This document shows positions 6,009 to 6,164 of a stretch of DNA of 6,164 nucleotides, piece by piece (position 1 is the first letter of the stretch; each line of letters begins with the position of its first letter). Below the pieces are notes generated by a model, which was not told the DNA's origin, made no database searches, and worked only from the letters and a program-made list of their open reading frames with translations. The DNA is from Alphaproteobacteria bacterium (lineage in GTDB: Bacteria > Pseudomonadota > Alphaproteobacteria > UBA11222): NCBI GenBank assembly GCA_003454415.1, contig DMKG01000303.1:1924-8087 (forward strand), read 5' to 3'. Position numbers and translations under genes: made by a program.

Positions 6009-6164
6009 ACGCGGGAGAAAATACCGCCATAGAGATAAACGACCGGCTCCGGCAGGCGCTCTATCTGATGGAGAATACGGACCGCTGCCTGTTTATTACT
6101 GGCAGGGCGGGGACAGGGAAATCCACCCTTCTCACGCATTTCTGCGCGACGACACGCAAAAAGC
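6005..6164 (+). CDS. P-loop ATPase, probably PIF1/RecD-like helicase (5' partial)
   Basis: Only the first 53 residues are present; the window ends inside the gene. The peptide has a helix ALYLMENTDRCLFITG leading into a Walker A loop GRAGTGKST (residues 33-41), then LLTHFCATTRKK. This arrangement, with F-I-T-G before the P-loop and a T-x-K-K stretch after it, matches the N-terminus of bacterial PIF1/RecD-like superfamily 1 helicases, in which APTG-VAA-N normally comes next. The downstream motifs cannot be seen, so helicase activity is inferred. The frame opens at 5981 after a stop, and TTG 6005 is the only usual start codon before the conserved region; it overlaps the DUF1499 stop as TTGA. 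GAAGGA (5987-5992) lies 12 nt upstream, a long spacing. ATG 6068 would leave only 11 residues before the P-loop. Confidence 0.65.
   Translation, partial: MNAGENTAIEINDRLRQALYLMENTDRCLFITGRAGTGKSTLLTHFCATTRKK

Overview
The window reads as ordinary chromosomal DNA of an alphaproteobacterium. The evidence is a Shemin-pathway 5-aminolevulinate synthase (HemA) of the Rhodobacter type, an LdtR-like MarR regulator, a small DUF6898-like protein directly after hemA, and a soluble globin-coupled chemotaxis-type sensor. The genus cannot be fixed from this sequence. No tRNA, rRNA, CRISPR array, insertion sequence, transposase or phage gene is visible, and all complete genes look intact.

Layout from left to right: (1) an LdtR-like MarR regulator on the + strand (about 62-571), whose short upstream stretch carries repeated TGTCAA elements and may hold a divergent promoter; (2) glutaryl-CoA dehydrogenase gcdH on the - strand (686-1876), convergent with the regulator; (3) a 292-bp divergent intergenic region (1877-2168) with an AT-rich palindrome and a perfect 7-bp-stem hairpin close to the next ribosome binding site; (4) a globin-coupled methyl-accepting protein (2169-3530) that keeps the haem-ligating histidine; (5) a 239-bp gap with a good sigma70-like promoter (3582-3610); (6) hemA (3770-4981); (7) a 68-residue DUF6898-like protein (5003-5209); (8) a three-helix membrane protein with a C-terminal DUF1499 domain (5262-6008); (9) the 5' end of a P-loop ATPase, probably a PIF1/RecD-like helicase, overlapping the previous stop and cut by the window edge.

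How the genes may work together: genes 6 to 9 share a strand with gaps of 21 bp, 52 bp and a 4-bp overlap, so they could be one transcript starting at the promoter before hemA. HemA makes 5-aminolevulinate, the first haem precursor, and the gene just upstream encodes a haem-dependent gas sensor. This pairing is the most interesting context here, although a shared function is only inferred. gcdH (lysine/tryptophan catabolism) and the LdtR-like regulator (cell-wall remodelling in studied relatives) appear unrelated to the hemA group. I see no convincing new multi-gene system; the open questions concern DUF6898, DUF1499, the promoter-region palindromes and the sensor's partners.
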